The notes under the pieces: generated by a model
What the model saw: only the letters and a program-made list of their open reading frames with translations
Told to the model about the DNA's origin: nothing
The model's database searches: none
Translations under genes and position numbers: made by a program
Part shown: positions 33,169-43,179 of the stretch, piece after piece
Layout: each line of letters begins with the position of its first letter
Numbering within the stretch: position 1 is the stretch's first letter
Assembly: GCA_015680685.1 (NCBI GenBank)
Contig: MNCI01009519.1
Span: 399,451-463,450, forward strand
DNA from: Gnetum montanum
Lineage: Eukaryota; Streptophyta; Gnetopsida; Gnetales; Gnetaceae
DNA length: 64,000 bases
Reading direction: 5' to 3'

Positions 33169-35908
33169 ATGGCCCCAAAAAGAGATGCACAAGGAGAACC
33201 CTCATAGAGAGTAGCTAAGTGTGCATGAGGTGGCCATCATTAACAAGGTGAATGTGAGAAGCATGAGGAGTAGGAAGCCCAATCATTCAGTATTCATCAA
33301 GAGGCTCATGATACTGGATAGTTATTCTAAGGAGAGGCTATAGAACCACTAGCTCATGTGTAGGGACAATGTCTCACATTGTTCCTTGAATGCATCAAGG
33401 CCATCCAAGAAAAGTCCACATTGACCATGATCATCATGGAGATGAATTTTGGTCCATTTATGGAGTTTTTCCTAGAAGCAGTTCAGATGTAACTTTAGGC
33501 ATCATACTTGTGGCCCATTCTTTCAAATAGTGGAGAATGGTACCTTCGTGAGACATACCAATTTTGGCACAACAAAGATGAAGGTACCATTGTAAACATT
33601 TGTGGAGTTAATGTCTCATTCTTAGTCAAGGTAATTATAGTAGCTCTTAATTTGCCAAATGAAGGGGTTAAAGTAGCCCATCTATCCATCAGGTCTGATC
33701 TTGACACCATAAAACTATGGTTGAAATGGGCATACAACAAAGAAGAAAAAATATATAATGAATTGATTCTCGAGAAAAAGATATATTTCAAGATCAGTAC
33801 ATATCATCTCTTCCCTACAAAAGGGCTTAATAGGATCTCAACATTTGCGGCTAGGGGAAGTGCCATTGTAATGGGCAAATACGTGGCCAAGATAATCCAA
33901 TTCTACTTCAACAAAATTTAGATGTGCTTTGAGGAGAAATAGGTAGAAAAACCAACACTCCCATTCCCTTGCCTAATCATAAATATATGTAAACATGCTA
34001 GAATCCTAGGGTATATGAATGATATCCCCACGAAGGCTTAGAATGCCTCTTTTGCTAAACTCCTTAAACCTGTAGCAGCAAGAAAAGATCTTGATGAAGA
34101 GCAAGAACCAAAGCAAGAAGTAGAGCTAGAAGTAGAAGTAAAATGTGAGCCTAAATAATGATTAGAAACATAAACTCCACCATTGTCACTACCACAAGAT
34201 TATAGTTCCTCAATGAGTCATCTACAAAAAAAATCACTAAGGCTATTAGTTGGGGAAGTAGAGATGAGTCTAATCTCTTTAGAGTAATTAATGATGCCAT
34301 ACAACCCATTATTTCAACTGATCCAATGAGGGGAGAGATCTCATTGCAATCAGAAGGATGATCTTAGTGGTCTAGGAAAATATTTGGAAATTCCTTATCC
34401 TTCCAAGTGATGCTTGAAACTAGAGAAGGTGCCACAGTTGTGGTAATGCAGCATTAGGATGCGGTAGGTGTAGTATAAGTGATTATAGATAACATAAAAG
34501 AATCATTCAATGTGCTTGTTGTGCCCCTAGTAGATCTTACAATGACCAGATATGTGCAGATGCTAGCTGGGACTTTGATGACTCCTATAGTGCATGAAGA
34601 TGTACTTGATCATTTGCTCTAGACAGGGTAAGTGATGACCACCCTATTTGACATCCCTAGTGATGTTACTATAGCACAGTCAGACCTCATGGCCACCAAA
34701 GGAAAGCTAGTCATAGCTAAAGTTAGGGTGGAGCATGTAGAAGTGGAAGTGTAGAAGTTACAACAAGTGTTGGCTACCTTGAGAGTCAAATGATGAGACT
34801 CTACCTAGTTTGTTGCAACTGACCAATTAGAAAAATTTAAGATAAAGTTGTTGGCCAAGCTAACCAAGGAGAGTGTAGTAGTAGAATAAGAAAGGAGAAG
34901 GTAGACTAGAATGCCTCAGCTACTGATGCACAATCCTATGCATATAAAAATACATTGATCACTATGCAAGAGGAGAATAAGTAGCTCATTACTAAAAACT
35001 CAAGGTTAATCAAAATTAAAAATAAAAAGAATATTATTGAGGAGAGTGTCTAATAGTTAAGGGAATGACTAGTGAGGGTCAACCAAGACATAAATAAATT
35101 AGCCATAGAAAACAAAAAACTCTCAATGGAGGATGTCCATGCTATTCAACAAAAGTTTGCAATAGAAATTAGCACATTGCAAAATGAGACTAAGAAGCCT
35201 GAAAAACTAAAGGAACACTTGTAGTACCAAGTAGGCATGTATAAGCAAATAAATGAGAAGGAAATATAGATGGCTAAAGTTTTCATTGGCTCCTTATCAA
35301 CACAAAATCCTGAGTGGTAGCTAATTTTTGATAGCTATGCACTGGTCTAGTAGGCAGAAGTAAAGAATAAAGACTTGTAGATTGAAGATTTGAAAGAACA
35401 CATGGAATTGGCTAACCTCAAATATGCCAACCTTGCCATGTTAATAGTAGATCAACCTAGAAGTGAGCTAGAGAAGTAGGTAGTGGCCACCTATGCATTG
35501 CATGAGAAAGAGTTTGTAGATTGAAAAGATGCTTTGCAGAAGCTCCATGTGACAAACTCGAAATTGGAGGTGTTCAAAGCTCACTACCATAGATAGAGGG
35601 ATGTTGCCTTAGACCTAGCTAGGAGTTTTATAGATTATCATGAATCAAGAGAAAAAGCTAGGGCCTTTGAGGATGAATGATGATAGTTTGTAGTTTGGTA
35701 TGTGAAGGCCAATCAAATGTTTCTACAGCTACCATGTCCTTGGGACATATTGATGCTAGCACACATTGGTTTAGTAGCCTAGATGGTACACGAACCATGG
35801 ATGAAAGAAGAGAAGTTGTAGACATTGCTTGATTGCTACAAATTTCACAAGCTTGGTGACAAAGAAAAGCGCCTGATGGAAGAGCCACCACCACCAGGAA
35901 CTACATGA
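33169..35908 (+). pseudogene. Second ORF of B: plant-transposon-type domain plus long coiled coil
   Basis: ATG at 33169 ('MAPKRDAQGEPS') is in frame with the open stretch 33508-33921. The latter has 'ICGVNVSFLVKVIIVALNLP', 'HLFPTKGLNRISTFAARGSA' and then 'LPFPCLIINICKHARI'. This pattern resembles the 'putative plant transposon protein' domain found in retrotransposon-borne ORFs (positions about 115-290). From about 34700 the sequence is rich in Lys, Glu, Leu and Gln, consistent with a coiled coil, and it ends in Pro-rich 'EEPPPPGTT' at 35908. About 913 codons with many stops and a net frameshift. It sits in the place of the Athila env-like ORF. The function of this domain is unknown. Confidence 0.55.
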
Positions 35909-36093
35909 GCTTCCCTAATTATGTGTCTTGTAATATTGTGTCCCATTTTTGTACTACACCACTAGAGCATGTATAAGTCAATTTGTTTGTTTTTTTATTT
36001 GTCTAAGTTAGTCACTAATTCCATACCATTCCACCAATTTTTGTAAAGAACTTGTTCCTCATTTTGTTTAACTCAAGCATGAGTTTTCATTTA

Positions 36094-36104
36094 GTTGTGG
36101 GGGT
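36094..36104 (+). other. Polypurine tract of B
   Basis: GTTGTGGGGGT directly upstream of the 3' LTR. The equivalent in C reads CATGGGGGTA (minus strand, 42921-42930). Confidence 0.65.
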
Positions 36105-36105
36105 A

Positions 36106-36961
36106 TGATAAGTCATCATTGTATCTGCCCCAATATTGGATACTCGGTATCAGATATACGATATTGCATCCCAAGAAATAGTGTCATATATTCAATATTG
36201 TCTCTTCTATGCTAGCTCATAAATACAACACTTGGGTGCATGGTTGGGAGATAGTTTTAGTTCCTAATATTTGATAGTCTTAGATTTCTACATTCAAGTT
36301 CTGTTATTCCTAGTGCATGCCTGTAGTATGATATTTGTAATCGTATGACACCTTTGTTCAAGTGTGACGTACTTGGAAACATTACATGACTAGAAATAAA
36401 GATTGACATTACTTCCATCATTACCACATTCATTTAGATTTATTATTACTTTAATTATTTACCATTTTCTTTAGTTAATGTTTTCATTTATTGCTATTTA
36501 CTATTCCTATCATTACATGGAATGAGTATGACTTAATCACGAGTGCTTAAGTGTAAGTACTTGGTAATCCAACAATGTATCATTTGGCATACCCAGTGAT
36601 GTATGCTTGGTAATTTTAGCGGTAGTTATATGAAGTCCAAGCTATATATGGATGATTGGGAATAGACACTCATCACACAAGGGCTAGTTTAGATTTTATT
36701 TTCTACTATTCATTAGCTTAATTAATTGATCTCTTTATTGTCATTAGGAGTAGCATAGGATTAGACAACATCATATGCCTCACTTTGGACTAAACCATAT
36801 GTGAAAAAGCTACCACTAGTCCAAGTGCGAAGATAGTGAGCTATGATCAAATCATAACGATCTAGATGCCACAACTAGTCCCGTCCATGGAATTCAACCG
36901 AATCATGCATGAATGCTTGTGATTCATATGTTTGGGCATAGGGGTACCTCACCACTCATCC
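36106..36961 (+). mobile_element. 3' LTR of B
   Basis: TGATAAGTCATCATTG ... CTCATCC; pairs with 27903-28758. The TATA box is decayed (CATAAATA at 36218). The U3 retains ATATTGG, GATATACGATATTG-type inverted repeats. Followed by the ATAAG target duplicate. Confidence 0.9.
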
Positions 36962-36966
36962 ATAAG

Positions 36967-37570
36967 GTAGATTATAGTTTATTCGTAGGTTTATTGCTAG
37001 GATCACAGATAAGTTACAGTCCATGCAACACTTGCTTAAGAAAGGAGTTTAGTATGAGTGGATGACTCAATGTTAAGAGGCCTTTGAAAACCTTAATCAA
37101 GAATTAACATAACTACCAACAGTCTATCCTCTATGAGAGGGTAAACAATTTTACATTTATCTTTGCATCTATGACATATCCATTACCTCTCTACTTTGTT
37201 AGAAACATGTTGATAGAGCAGAAATGTTTATATACTACCTTAGCCATGTGTTAGTTGCCCATGAGACCTGGTACACTGACATGTAGAATTATTATCTAGC
37301 ACTAGTATTCTCATTGAAGAAGTAGAGATACTACCTCTTCAAAAGGAAAGTCAATGCCATTTTCAAGGATAACATACTTAGAGCCATAACAATCAACATT
37401 TACAAAAGTAGCCATATAGCCTAATGGAAAGCCATAACTACAAAATTTGACCTTCATTATGTCTATCAGTCCTAAATGAAAGGTCAAGCTATAGCTATAC
37501 GACTCACAGTTTCACTTCTTGATGATCAAGTAGCCATGGATCCCAAGTTTCCTAATGAACACATTAACAT
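36967..37570 (+). pseudogene. RT end and first RNase H of A (after B)
   Basis: Continues the A RT directly after the duplicated target site: 'FIRRFIARITDK', 'LLKKGV.YEWMTQC' are the classic connection segment of Tat-type RT. The following RNase H-like part retains 'QFYIYLCI', 'DRAEMFIYYLSHVL' and 'ETWYTDM.NYYLALVFSLKK' (family: 'Y...EK.CLALVFA..KLR'). Many stops. Confidence 0.8.
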
Positions 37571-37579
37571 AATTAGCCC

Positions 37580-38060
37580 AAGGGTTATGAGGTAGTTATG
37601 AGCCTTGAAAGAGCTTCAGCTACCCATGCGGCCAATGTTGTTGCCATTGTAACATTTCCATATGGTGAGATCTGATTCTTTGCCTATCATTTTGGATTCC
37701 CATGTACCAACAACATAGTAGAGTATGAGGGCTTGATCAAAGGAATGATGGTAGCTTGTAACCTAGGAATTAAGCTCCTCATCATTAAAGGTGATTCACA
37801 ACTAATGGTTAACTAAGTAATTGAAGTCTATGCATGCAAAGCTAAGTAGTTACAACCTTATTGTGACCTAGGGAAGCAATTGTTTCAAAAATTCATAGAC
37901 CTTGATATCCAACACATACCTTGAAATGATAATGCCATAGTTGATGCAATTGCAACATTAGCCCTTAGTGTGATGCTAGATGTGTTTAGCAAGTTGCCCA
38001 CTTTAACTATGGATTGTGCTACTTCCATCATATAGAACACTGAGAATACCTTTATGGCTG
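37580..38060 (+). pseudogene. Second (archaeal-type) RNase H of A
   Basis: Reads 'FGFPCTNNIVEYEGLIKGMM', 'ACNLGIKLLIIKGDSQLMVN', 'QHIP.NDNAIVDAIATLAL'. The signature TNN.AEY.AL, GDS.L and HIPR..N..AD..A is that of the extra RNase H domain acquired by Tat-lineage elements. It would help degrade template RNA. The expected Ala of NxAEY is Val and the Arg after HIP is a stop. This domain is a main reason for placing family II in Tat/Ogre. Confidence 0.85.
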
Positions 38061-38199
38061 TCATTCATACTACTCCTTCTAAGGAGTGGTATGGATATCA
38101 AATTTTACCTTATGCATGGTGAATCCTCACAAGGCCTAACTACTACTTAGAAGGATGCCATATGCAAGCGATCAAACTAGTATGTCATCATAGGTGATA

Positions 38200-39330
38200 A
38201 CATGCTATGTTGATGATCCTATGATGGCATACTCATAAATTTCTTGTGTAAAACTAAAGCCAAAATAGTCCTAGAGGAGGTTCATGAGGGTGTTTGTGGA
38301 GGACATATAGGACCTAGAGCCATGGCTGCTAAAATTAGATGGTTAGGCTACTACTAACCCCATATGGAAAATGATTTCCTACAAAAGATTAAGTAGTGTG
38401 AAAAATGCTAGCAATATAGTAACCTTATACATGTACCACCAACTAAGTTGCATAAAACCCAAATAATATGGTCATTTCAATGATGGGGGTTGAATATCAC
38501 TAGATCCATAACACCTAAGTCTTCCACAAGGCTTAGCTTCTTCAACATCACAATTGAATATTTTACCAAGTGGGTTGAAGCTATTCCCCTAAGGAAGATC
38601 CCATTTGAACAAGTTTGCAAATTTATCTTAGACAACATTGTATGTCATTTTGGCATATCCATAATCATAGTTATGGACAATGGACCCCAATATAGTAGTC
38701 AATAAACCAAGGATTTCTATCAAAACCTAGGCATTAAGCATTATTTCTCATCACCCTATTACCCTCAAGCCAATGGGTAAGTAGAAGCAAGCAACAAGGC
38801 CATCATCAACTTGCTCAAGAAGATGCTCAATAACAATAAGCATAAGTGGCATGAGCAGCTTGTCCATGCACTATGGGCATATAGAAAAAAACTATTGCAT
38901 GATAATCAACATGACCACTTATAGCCTTTTTTATGATTCTAAAGCTATTTTACTTCTTGAATTGTAGGTGTTGTGACTTTGAGTAACCTTGACTGACTTC
39001 ATCAATGACAACTAGAACATGGAGTTGTGGATGGTAGCCTTAGATTCAATGGAGGAGTAGTGTGTGTAAGTGCTTACTCATATTGAGTACTATCAAGAGA
39101 GGCAAAAGTGGTAGAATCACCATGACTTGACCATGCATAAGATCAAGGATGGGAACCTAGTCTTCAAGATCGTTTGTGAACATGCAGACAAATTCTCAGC
39201 CAACTGGAAAATGTTCTTCCTTGTTACTAGAGCTTATAGCAATGGAGCATTCAAAATAGTTGATATGGATGGGAATAAGTTGACTACTCTAGTCAATCAT
39301 TCCTATATAAAGTCATACTACATGTAGCCA
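38200..39330 (+). pseudogene. Integrase of A
   Basis: DDE integrase. The zinc-binding segment is 'HEGVCGGHIGPRAMAAKIRW' and a following 'CEKC' (HHCC). The core is open at 38490-38705 ('ITIEYFTKWVEAIPL', 'HFGISIIIVMDNGPQYSSQ'), then 'YPQANG.VEASNKAIINLL'. The first catalytic Asp (usually D-YFTKW) reads Glu; the second (MDNG) and the Glu (VEASN) remain. The C-terminal domain is open at 39127-39327 ('DGNLVFKIV', 'NWKMFFLVTRAYSNGAFKI', 'HSYIKSYY'). Several stops lie between. Usual length and order for Tat-type pol. Confidence 0.85.
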
Positions 39331-39359
39331 ATGATCGTCAACAAGTGAACTAGATTTCA

Positions 39360-39574
39360 ACAGTCTGCTATGATCTTAAATTGACAACATAGCCTACTAG
39401 GGCCTTAAACTAACATGGCCCATCATGGTCTTAAATTAACAACTTTAGTGACCTAGATAACTAGATTATCATGTTTTTTGTATGCAGTATAATGTTATAA
39501 TATGTAGTGGTATTTTCTATTCTTTGTTGGTGCCTCTCTAGTCAATCCTCTAGGCACCAACAAAAAGGGGCCAC
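39360..39574 (+). repeat. 30-bp repeats and polypurine tract between integrase and 3' LTR of A
   Basis: Three degenerate copies of TGCTATGATCTTAAATTGAC type (39367-39450), the same motif as at both intron edges. The polypurine tract AAAAAGGGGCC is at 39562-39572, immediately before the LTR. Confidence 0.65.
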
Positions 39575-41107
39575 TGAAACACCACAAAAATTTGCATGTT
39601 ATAGCCAATCTTCATCATGTAGCTTTCACCCCATGAAACCCAAGGAAAAAATTCATTGTAAATGTGAATATTGTAACCCATAGTGGGCAATTTCATATAC
39701 TTTATACTTTTGGGATTATAAAATGCCTCAGAAGTTCTGAAAGCCTCATTCCTCAAGTGAAAAAGATCACCTAGTATCTATAGTTAGGCTTGGGTCATCA
39801 AAAATGTTTTTTGGGATGCCAAAAATAGCAATTNATTTGATGGGTTTTATGGGGGGTATACATTTTTCTACACTGGAAGTACATGTAGGGAGTAAATCTC
39901 ACCTACCTTGATAATGGAAGGATGGGGGTTTTGGAAACTTTTCCCCTTCATTGTGGAGGCAAAATGCATAGCTTGGAAACCTTCCCCCCTTAGCATGGAA
40001 TTTTCCCCTAGTGTGGAGTCTTCACCCCTAGCATTGAAAATTACATCCCCTAGTTTAGAAGCCACAAAAGCCAAAATTCATTACTTCATGCACTTTAACA
40101 TTAACCAACCACTTTAACAAGCATGGTGGAGAGCTCAACTTGGAAGATTCATCAGTAGCATGGAAGGTGTGCCTTGGTTACTATTTATAGTAAATGGAAT
40201 GGCCATGGGATGAAGTACTTACTATGTATAGTAACCCCTCAAATTTGGACATCCTTCTCACTTGAATTTGGAAGATAATTTACAGCCAATTTACAACCAT
40301 TTTGTAGCCAAATCATAGTCATTTTGGAACCCCATTCATGGCCCAAAGAACTTATGAAAGCTAACCTCAAATACCATTTATAGGTTCCAGAATTATTTAG
40401 CAAGGTTAAGCAATTTTTTCTCATGGTTGGACTTTTTGGCACTTGAATATATTGAGCATACAAGCAATTTTCCAAACACTAATTCCACACTTAGGGAATT
40501 TTCAAGATCTCAAGGGTTCTTGTAATCTTCCATGTTTGCATCCTCTTGAACCCCATAGTGGAAGCATAATTAGCTTAAGATTTGTGAATTTTTGGTGTTA
40601 GCATTGCACTTCTAGGATTCCCAAACCCCAATGTGGAGCAATTTAGCATCCAAATTTTTCACATTTCTCATTCTCCAACAATGACCCAACTTGTAGATTT
40701 GAGGTTGTAGTAGTTGATGAAGGTTTAATAGCATCAGGATTGGCTTAGTAGCTTGATCATGAAGTAGATCACATCAGCTTCAATGGGCTTTGAAATCCTA
40801 CATAAGTGAGCCCCATTTCTGCTCATCCAGGCATCATTTGTACACATTTCTCTAACTTACTCTTTATTATTTTTCAATAAAGTTTTAATTTTTTAGCTTT
40901 TTCATCAAAATAAATTTATTTTTTATGAATTATTTAGATCTATTTGTATTTTCACATTTTGCATTTTATAAGTCCTTGGTTGATCTATTGAACTAGCCAA
41001 GATGCCTCGAATCCCATTTTTCTATGGAGGCCCTGGGGATTCATGGGTTGGGGAACTGCTACATTGAGGATCCTTGATTTTTCCAGCCATTGAGGTTTTT
41101 AGTCCCA
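39575..41107 (+). mobile_element. 3' LTR of A
   Basis: TGAAACACCACAAAAATTTG ... AGTCCCA, 1,533 bp, paired with 10671-12218. It lacks the G-rich tract of the 5' copy, and its TATA region is decayed (CTTATGAAAG near 40370). One unknown base at 39834. The right end could be 41110 if 'ATA' belongs to the LTR. Confidence 0.85.
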
Positions 41108-41181
41108 ATAATACTTAACACAATGGACTTTATAAAATCAATTACTTAGAAAACATTAACATATCCCCAACAATGACACCA
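41108..41181 (-). other. M0 leader remnant and primer-binding site
   Basis: Minus strand: primer-binding site at 41181-41164 reads TGGTGTCATTGTTGGGGA (tRNA-Asp type, decayed), followed by the leader that is cut by element A at 41107 and resumes at 10670. Confidence 0.7.
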
Positions 41182-41182
41182 A

Positions 41183-41871
41183 TGATGAGTAGTGTGGTAT
41201 TCCAACACTTAACCATACAAGTCATGAGTGTTCATCTGCAACTTAATTATAATATATGAATGGACAATGTAAATTTACTAGTAGTTAATATTCTATTCAC
41301 AATCATTATCATCTCACATAGAGTTAGCGAAGTGTAGGTTATATGAGTTAACTCTTAATGAGATATATGATAAGATGATGTTGTTTGGATTTTAATATAA
41401 CTAAGTGTAAACATTAACAAAGTGGATATAAATGCTAAGTTTAAGTGTGATAGAAATATAAATATAATCTAGCCTATGGTGATAAGTATCTATTCTTACC
41501 TAGCCATACATGTCCTAGACTAATGTAATTATCATTCGGATTACCAAGTAAATTTAGTATTGAGTAAATTAAGAGAAGTCATTGTTGGGTTACTAAGTAA
41601 TTACACATTTCACTCAAAACCAATTGTACTTATATTGTTTTAGTTAAGGAAATTGGAAAATTAAGTACCTAGAAAATTTAAAAGACTTAATCAAAGTAAA
41701 CATGGTAAAAACTAAAATCAAACTATGTAAGATGCTTCAAGGGTGAGAAACAATCTTTATTTTTATTACCGATCATGAATTATGCTCATAAACAATCCAC
41801 TCAAATAAAGACTTCATCCAATTGTTAGTCACTATATTACTGGCATTCAATTTAACTCTAAGTCTAAGTTA
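41183..41871 (-). mobile_element. 5' LTR of M0, cut by element D
   Basis: On the plus strand it begins TGATGAGTAGTGTGGTATTCC at 41183 in a reverse orientation and carries decayed versions of the family I LTR blocks seen in C (42100-42920), such as the 'ACCATACAAGTCATGAGTG' region. Element D starts at 41872, leaving 689 bp; the promoter end of this LTR lies beyond D, outside the window. Confidence 0.7.
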
Positions 41872-42099
41872 TGAAAACATAAGTTGCTATAGCTCAAGGG
41901 TCTCATAAGTTGCTACTACCTCACTTCCCAAGTAAAGAAAATCAATGTTTGGGCTTGGGAAGGCTAAAAATGCTTTAGGGATTAACAAATTTGACATCTT
42001 CCATGGGTTTTGTGGGGGTATAGCCTCAACTACTCTGATCCACCTACACCTAGCATTGGTGGTGTTGGGTTTTCCATTTCCCAATAATTCATAGCATAG
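41872..42099 (+). mobile_element. D 5' LTR, left piece
   Basis: Starts TGAAAACATAAGTTGC, aligns with the A LTR start ('...GTTATAGCC', 'CATAAGT', 'TTCCCAAGT.AA', 'TTTGGGCTTGGG', 'ATGGGTTTTGTGGGGG'). Ends at the C insertion with target site CATAG (42095-42099). Confidence 0.7.
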
Positions 42100-42920
42100 T
42101 GATGAGTGGCAAGGTACCCCTACACTCAACCATACGAATACAAGCATTTCACATGTGATCTGGTCGAACTTCAAGGACTAAGTGCTTACGCACCTTAATG
42201 GAACACTTAAGGTTAATCAATCACTATCTTCCCAAACTTACTTGTACTGTCATGGTTGTATGGTTAAGTAAGCTTGAGCTATGTGATTTTTATATCTTTT
42301 GTCTTTTTAATGTCTTATGCTAATGAGGGAAGGTGAAGAGAACTAAATGTCTAACTTTTGCTAACTATTCACTAACTAAGTTCTAACTGTTCCTAACACC
42401 AGTATCCATTCCCACTTGTTGCACACATCCTGAATGAGTGTAATACTACTAGGATTACCAAACACTAATTGTTACTAGGTTACCAATAGCTACATACATG
42501 CTCGAAGTGGTTGTACTGAGTGTACTTAACTAGGAGAGTTAAGGGTTGAGAAAGAGATTAATTAACTAGGAAAGCATTTAAACATTTAACAATAATTAAC
42601 TACTATTTAGCTTAGTCCATATGCTGCAAATTTTATCATAAATTTTGTTTTTATTGTCGTACACAAATGTGTGCTCAGGTACAATTTTCTTGAATAAAGA
42701 TCCATTCACTTTAAGACTCCTATTGCAGGCACATGGAAATTATTCTAACTCTGGAATGGTAAAACTGTAAGAGTTTAGCTAAGGTTCTAAGTCTAACTGC
42801 CTAAAACAAGGGAAGCCGCCTCTTCTTTATAGATAATAAGATGGGATGCGATATCACGTACGCGATATGGTTGGGTGGACACGATATCGTGGATGTGATA
42901 TGCGATATCGCAGCTCATCA
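42100..42920 (-). mobile_element. 3' LTR of C
   Basis: Paired with 48425-49206, differing at roughly 10 of 145 positions in the section I compared. Its U3 (42845-42915) has four GATATC-centred palindromes, three more than the 5' LTR. Preceded on the minus strand by the polypurine tract CATGGGGGTA. Confidence 0.9.
42845..42915. repeat. Cluster of GATATC-centred palindromes in the C 3' LTR U3
   Basis: TGCGATATCACG, CACGATATCGTG and TGCGATATCGCA lie within 70 bases, with a CGCGATATGG copy between, just upstream (minus strand) of the TATA box (TTTATAG on the plus strand near 42830). The 5' LTR retains only CGTGATATCACG (49188-49199). Confidence 0.8.
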
Positions 42921-43126
42921 TACCCCCATGACTGAATGAAAACTCATCCTTGAGTTCCTTATAAAATATTGGAAAGGTATGGGATTATTGACTTGAATGA
43001 GACTAATGGTGAATGGGATGACATGTGAATGGATCATCATTACAATACATGAAAATATCAGTGTTCATGACTAAAAGAATGAACACTATACACATTTGAC
43101 ATCCAGCCTTATTTTATAATTGGGAA

Positions 43127-43130
<4 letters not shown>

Positions 43131-43174
<44 letters not shown>
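43131..43174 (+). repeat. (GA)22 microsatellite
   Basis: Uninterrupted GA dinucleotides, 44 bases, inside C. Confidence 0.95.
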
Positions 43175-43178
<4 letters not shown>

Positions 43179-43179
43179 G

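Larger units (their letters stand above)
27903..36961 (+). mobile_element. B: family I element without pol, nested in the RT/RNase H of A
   Basis: LTRs 27903-28758 and 36106-36961, target duplication ACAAG (27898-27902) and ATAAG (36962-36966). Primer-binding site 28760-28777, Gag about 28880-31000, a block matching the M0 post-integrase region (31550-32100), an internal U3-like promoter (32700-32860), a second ORF (33169-35908) and a polypurine tract. No protease, RT or integrase is present, so it depended on other elements. Joining the flanks restores 'LKELQGLQ' to '...RRFIARITDK' of element A. Confidence 0.9.
10671..41107 (+). mobile_element. A: Tat/Ogre-like Ty3/gypsy element, about 21.4 kb without the nested element B
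   Basis: Plus strand order: 5' LTR 10671-12218, primer-binding site 12230-12247, duplicated leader, Gag 13450-15660, protease 16300-17099, intron-like interval with an antisense gene (17099-26778), RT 26779-27902, nested element B 27903-36961, RT end/RNase H 36967, second RNase H, integrase to 39330, polypurine tract, 3' LTR 39575-41107. Target site: ATACT at 10666-10670; on the right either ATAAT directly after 41107 or ATACT at 41111-41115. The two LTRs differ at about a dozen of the first 145 positions, so it is old. The size and the presence of two RNase H domains fit the Tat/Ogre lineage. Confidence 0.85.
2677..41871 (-). mobile_element. M0: Athila-like Ty3/gypsy element, minus strand, oldest visible layer
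   Basis: Reading right to left: 5' LTR 41871-41183, primer-binding site 41181-41164, leader, element A inserted between 41107 and 10671, Gag 10596 to about 8200, protease about 8170-7540, RT/RNase H about 7350-5900, integrase about 5650-4620, post-integrase region, and 3' LTR 3607-2677. The order gag-pro-RT-RH-INT and the RT phrases ('HKVS.K.IEVD', 'PPP...VSSFIGH..YYKRFI..FS') are those of plant Athila/Tat elements. All frames carry many stops. Element D starts at 41872, so the outer end of the 5' LTR lies outside the window. Confidence 0.8.
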
